DNA of 64,000 nucleotides from Cloeon dipterum (taxonomy: Eukaryota; Arthropoda; Insecta; Ephemeroptera; Baetidae). The stretch lies in the NCBI RefSeq assembly GCF_949628265.1, contig NC_088786.1, forward strand, positions 23,643,681-23,707,680, given 5' to 3'. Every line of letters begins with the position of its first letter. Positions within the stretch are counted from its first letter, which is position 1. The notes beneath the pieces were generated by a model. That model did not search any database. It was not told where the DNA came from and was given only the letters and a program-made list of their open reading frames with translations. Made by a program: the position numbers and the translations under genes. Below are positions 61,137 through 64,000 of the stretch, piece after piece.

Positions 61137-64000
61137 GTGAGTATTACCCTTCATTCCGACCGAATTTAAATACTGCGGCGCCGCCCTCCGATAGACCCTC
61201 CCAGGATTTATTTCCTTAATCGAACGGCAGTTACAGAGGCATTCAGCCAGAGCCGCACCCCCGGCAAAGGTCACCCGTCAAAGGCAATGAACAAAAAACA
61301 GTAGTTCCCGTCCATTTCACGCTTGTTTGTTCTAAACGAGTCATTCGAAACTCATCAACACGTGGAGCAGCTCTGCTAAATAATTAAGAGGGAAGAGGAA
61401 TGCTTTTTCCTGCAACTCCTGTTGACTTTGGCTGGGCCAAAGCCTTTTAGAGAGGATAAATGATTAGGCACATACACACGTGTGCACATTAGGCCGCGCG
61501 CCGCTTTTCCTGCCCAAATAACGAGCGGCGAGCTGCACAAACGAGCCGGATTATCTCTGGTGATTCGAAATTTTTGCTGATTATTCAAGCGCGCCATTCG
61601 ACGCTTTGTTCGCGCTCACTCAATGGCATGTCCTCCGAGCCGATAATTACGTGCCTCGAATGGGATAAACTAGCTGCGCTGCAACAAGGTATGGGACTGT
61701 TCAAATAAATAAATATATAAATTGGATGCAGTTTTGAGAGAGTACGGCAAAATGCAAAACACTCTTATTCGAGGAATGATAAAGCTTGGAAAACTGCTGT
61801 TGACAGAGTTGTAACTTCTGCTGGGCGTTGCTGCGATGAGAAATCGAGATGAAATTTTTGGGCTCGGTGCTGCCAATGAGAGCTGGAAAAGTAAAGACAC
61901 TTCTTCGTGCAGCACGTTGCATCCATATGCATGAAAGAACAAATTGATTTATTACTGCGACAAGAGCCAAACAGGTCAAGCAAAATGCACCTGCAACTCC
62001 AATTGTGGAAATAACACTCGGCCTCCTCTCTTATTTTTTCTTTGTAAGTAGAAACAATCTCTGCAAGGAGCCGTTCAGGAGTGGTGAATAAAAAAAGTCT
62101 ACCAGAGACAAATCCAGCTTGATGACGTAATATTAATTGGAAATCTCCATATTGGTTCTTGCCGATTGCACCTCGACATAATCGCCGACGTGATTGGTGT
62201 TAATTAAAATATACGTCTAAAAGTAATTTACAGTCTCAAAAACATTTTATCACAAAATATCATTGACTTTTTTACTATTAACTGAAGAGTTCTGTGGAAA
62301 TTAGATTTGCTAGAAGTAAAATTATACCAGATCTATACAGAAAAATTAAAAGGTGTGCTTATTTAATTTTGTTAAGACAAGCCCAAAGATTTTGATACGT
62401 GAAATCACTTATGTTGTTTCTGTTAATTGCTCTCAAATGCGTTTTTGACATTGCTGTGTCAACAAAAACCTGATGGAAGCACCTGGGAGCCAGTGAGAGC
62501 ATTATCACATTATTATTTATTTTACAAGTATCATTAAACTATCTTTTGACAGATCAAATTATTGAAGAGCAACTCGCAAAAATGTATTATCTTAATTTGC
62601 TGTTTGACGTCGAAACGAGTTAATAATTTAATAAAATGAAGAAATATTAACGATTAATCCACTTAATGCACCCAAGCAACAGATGAAGGGTTAAAAAATC
62701 CGCTCGCAAATGAGCAGTGGTGGAGCTGAGTGTGGCGGCGCATGCGGGGGTACTGCAGGGGTGGAGCCGGTGACCCGAGGGCTCGTCCGCGGCGCAATGA
62801 TCGACAGCTGGGTGCCGCGGAGAACAGCCGATTTAGCAGGTCGCGCGACGACAATTGGGTAGCGCGCAATCGGCGCATCTTTGCCCCTCTGATTGGACAT
62901 TTGCTGGTACGGCCAAAGAAGCACATATTCGCTCGAGACGAGAAACGATTGGGCCGAAAATGGTGCTCGGCGGCCGTGGCTGATTCCCTTTTGGCTTGCG
63001 ATTTTCATGCTCGGCCGCAAATGTGCATGATTAATAATTATTACGGCAGGTGCACTCTTTTTAAGGCAACACACCACGTCTGGCTCCTCCGAATTAATTG
63101 CACCGATGCAAATGAAGCGGTAATATATGTACGCAGCTATTCCATGCTGCAGAATCATTTTGAAATCTCGTTCGCACCGAATTCCCTTAACGCTGCTGAT
63201 TGTGAGTCAGTCTCACATTCCGCTTTGCTGCCGAAGTCACGAAAACAATAAAAATTCTAATTTGGGAATCAATCGATCAGGCGTAAGGGCCTCTCGTTAC
63301 ATCAAAATGACAAATTAAAATTTCAGTTGAGACCACCGCCGCTTTTACTCGCCGCCGCTATTTCTTTATGAACTCTTCAGTTATTTATGTCCTGTTTTTT
63401 TTTCCATTGGAAAATTTTTACGTAAATAAGAATACCAGTTTTCTCTTTGAAGAGTTAAAACTAGCTTAGCGTGTTCCGATTGTGATCGACGAACCTAAAA
63501 TAAATCGTGTACCATACAGTCTGCACAACTCATTACGGAATTTATTAATAAAATACAGGTACTGAGTTTCAAAGTTGAGAGCCTCAAAGGCTAGATAATG
63601 ACGGCAAAATATAATCGACGTCCGCCCTCAGCGCGGCCCCCTTTGTAAATTCTAGCTTTGTCTACGCGAAAGCAGAGCATTTTTTCTCGTTGGGGAGATC
63701 TTGTGTCTAGAATTTTCCACTTGTATGGTTAACATCTGCTTTTAGGCGAATCCCTTGTATCTGAATCAGTTTTCATTTCACTCGAGACTTCCTTGAGATT
63801 TCATCTCAAAATCAATCGACGGAATAGTTTTTAGGTTTGAATGATCAAAAAAGACTAAAATTAATAAAAAAAACTCAATCTGTCTGCTGTACCTTACCTT
63901 ATGCATTGAAAGGTCAGAAGGTTAGTTCATGTATGAAAAGTGCCTTTTATTTCCCTCTCGTTTAAATCACTTGGAATAATAAATAAGTTGAGCCTTTGTC
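61137..64000. other. Non-coding stretch at the window end, probably intron 2
   Basis: It follows the donor gtgagt of the signal-peptide exon, so it is probably intron. A GC-rich island at 62690-63020 is open on both strands (longest about 170 codons) with no recognisable domain. The remainder is AT-rich. Confidence 0.4.

Noticed and set aside
62691-63251. Overlapping 155- and 173-codon open frames on opposite strands
   Set aside because: GC-rich island, both strands open, Arg/Ser/Pro-rich products without domains, and no acceptor giving a credible third exon for the signal-peptide gene.
1-64000. tRNA, rRNA, snRNA, known miRNA or CRISPR-like arrays
   Set aside because: Reading for tRNA T-loop motifs, a few well-known miRNA seeds and spaced repeats turned up nothing convincing. 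A tRNAscan-SE and Infernal run would be decisive.

Overview
The window is animal nuclear DNA and most likely comes from an arthropod (insect or other pancrustacean). Genes have short GT-AG introns, many of them 48-150 bp. Intergenic DNA is AT-rich with scattered GC-richer islands. The recognisable genes are ordinary animal nuclear genes. I cannot name a species. All exon models below were built by hand from splice consensus, reading phase and paralogue or family comparison.

Layout. Positions 1-7.7 kb hold no gene I can support, only a probable non-LTR retrotransposon tail at 3.84-4.08 kb. A small two-exon secreted-protein gene lies on the minus strand at 7.77-8.28 kb. ADCK5, a mitochondrial UbiB/aarF-type kinase-like protein, occupies 9.02-12.85 kb on the minus strand. 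It appears to carry a mutually exclusive exon pair, 7a and 7b. From 12.9 to 19.2 kb I see non-coding DNA with GC-rich islands and one possible 5'UTR exon. Five tandem plus-strand genes of glycosyltransferase family 92 (GT92; Pfam Glyco_transf_92) fill 19.2-33.95 kb. Each has four coding exons with the same 2-2-0 phase pattern. TRMT1, a tRNA guanine-26 dimethyltransferase in nine exons, lies on the minus strand at 34.34-37.75 kb and converges on the last GT92 gene. A short divergent ORF sits at its promoter.

From 38 kb to the end no complete gene is visible. Two exons of one gene can be joined across a 17.9-kb intron (43163-43185 and 61076-61136). Together they encode a clean secretion signal whose n-region and hydrophobic core are on separate exons. 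The body of that gene lies beyond the window.

How the genes relate. The GT92 array is a local gene family of predicted Golgi type II membrane glycosyltransferases that expanded by tandem duplication. The last two copies show signs of recent gene conversion. ADCK5 and TRMT1 are conserved single genes with mitochondrial connections (TRMT1 probably dual-targeted) and have no evident functional link to the array. Three introns, one each in ADCK5, TRMT1 and a GT92 gene, are best explained by GC-AG splice sites. The ADCK5 exon pair is the most striking observation.
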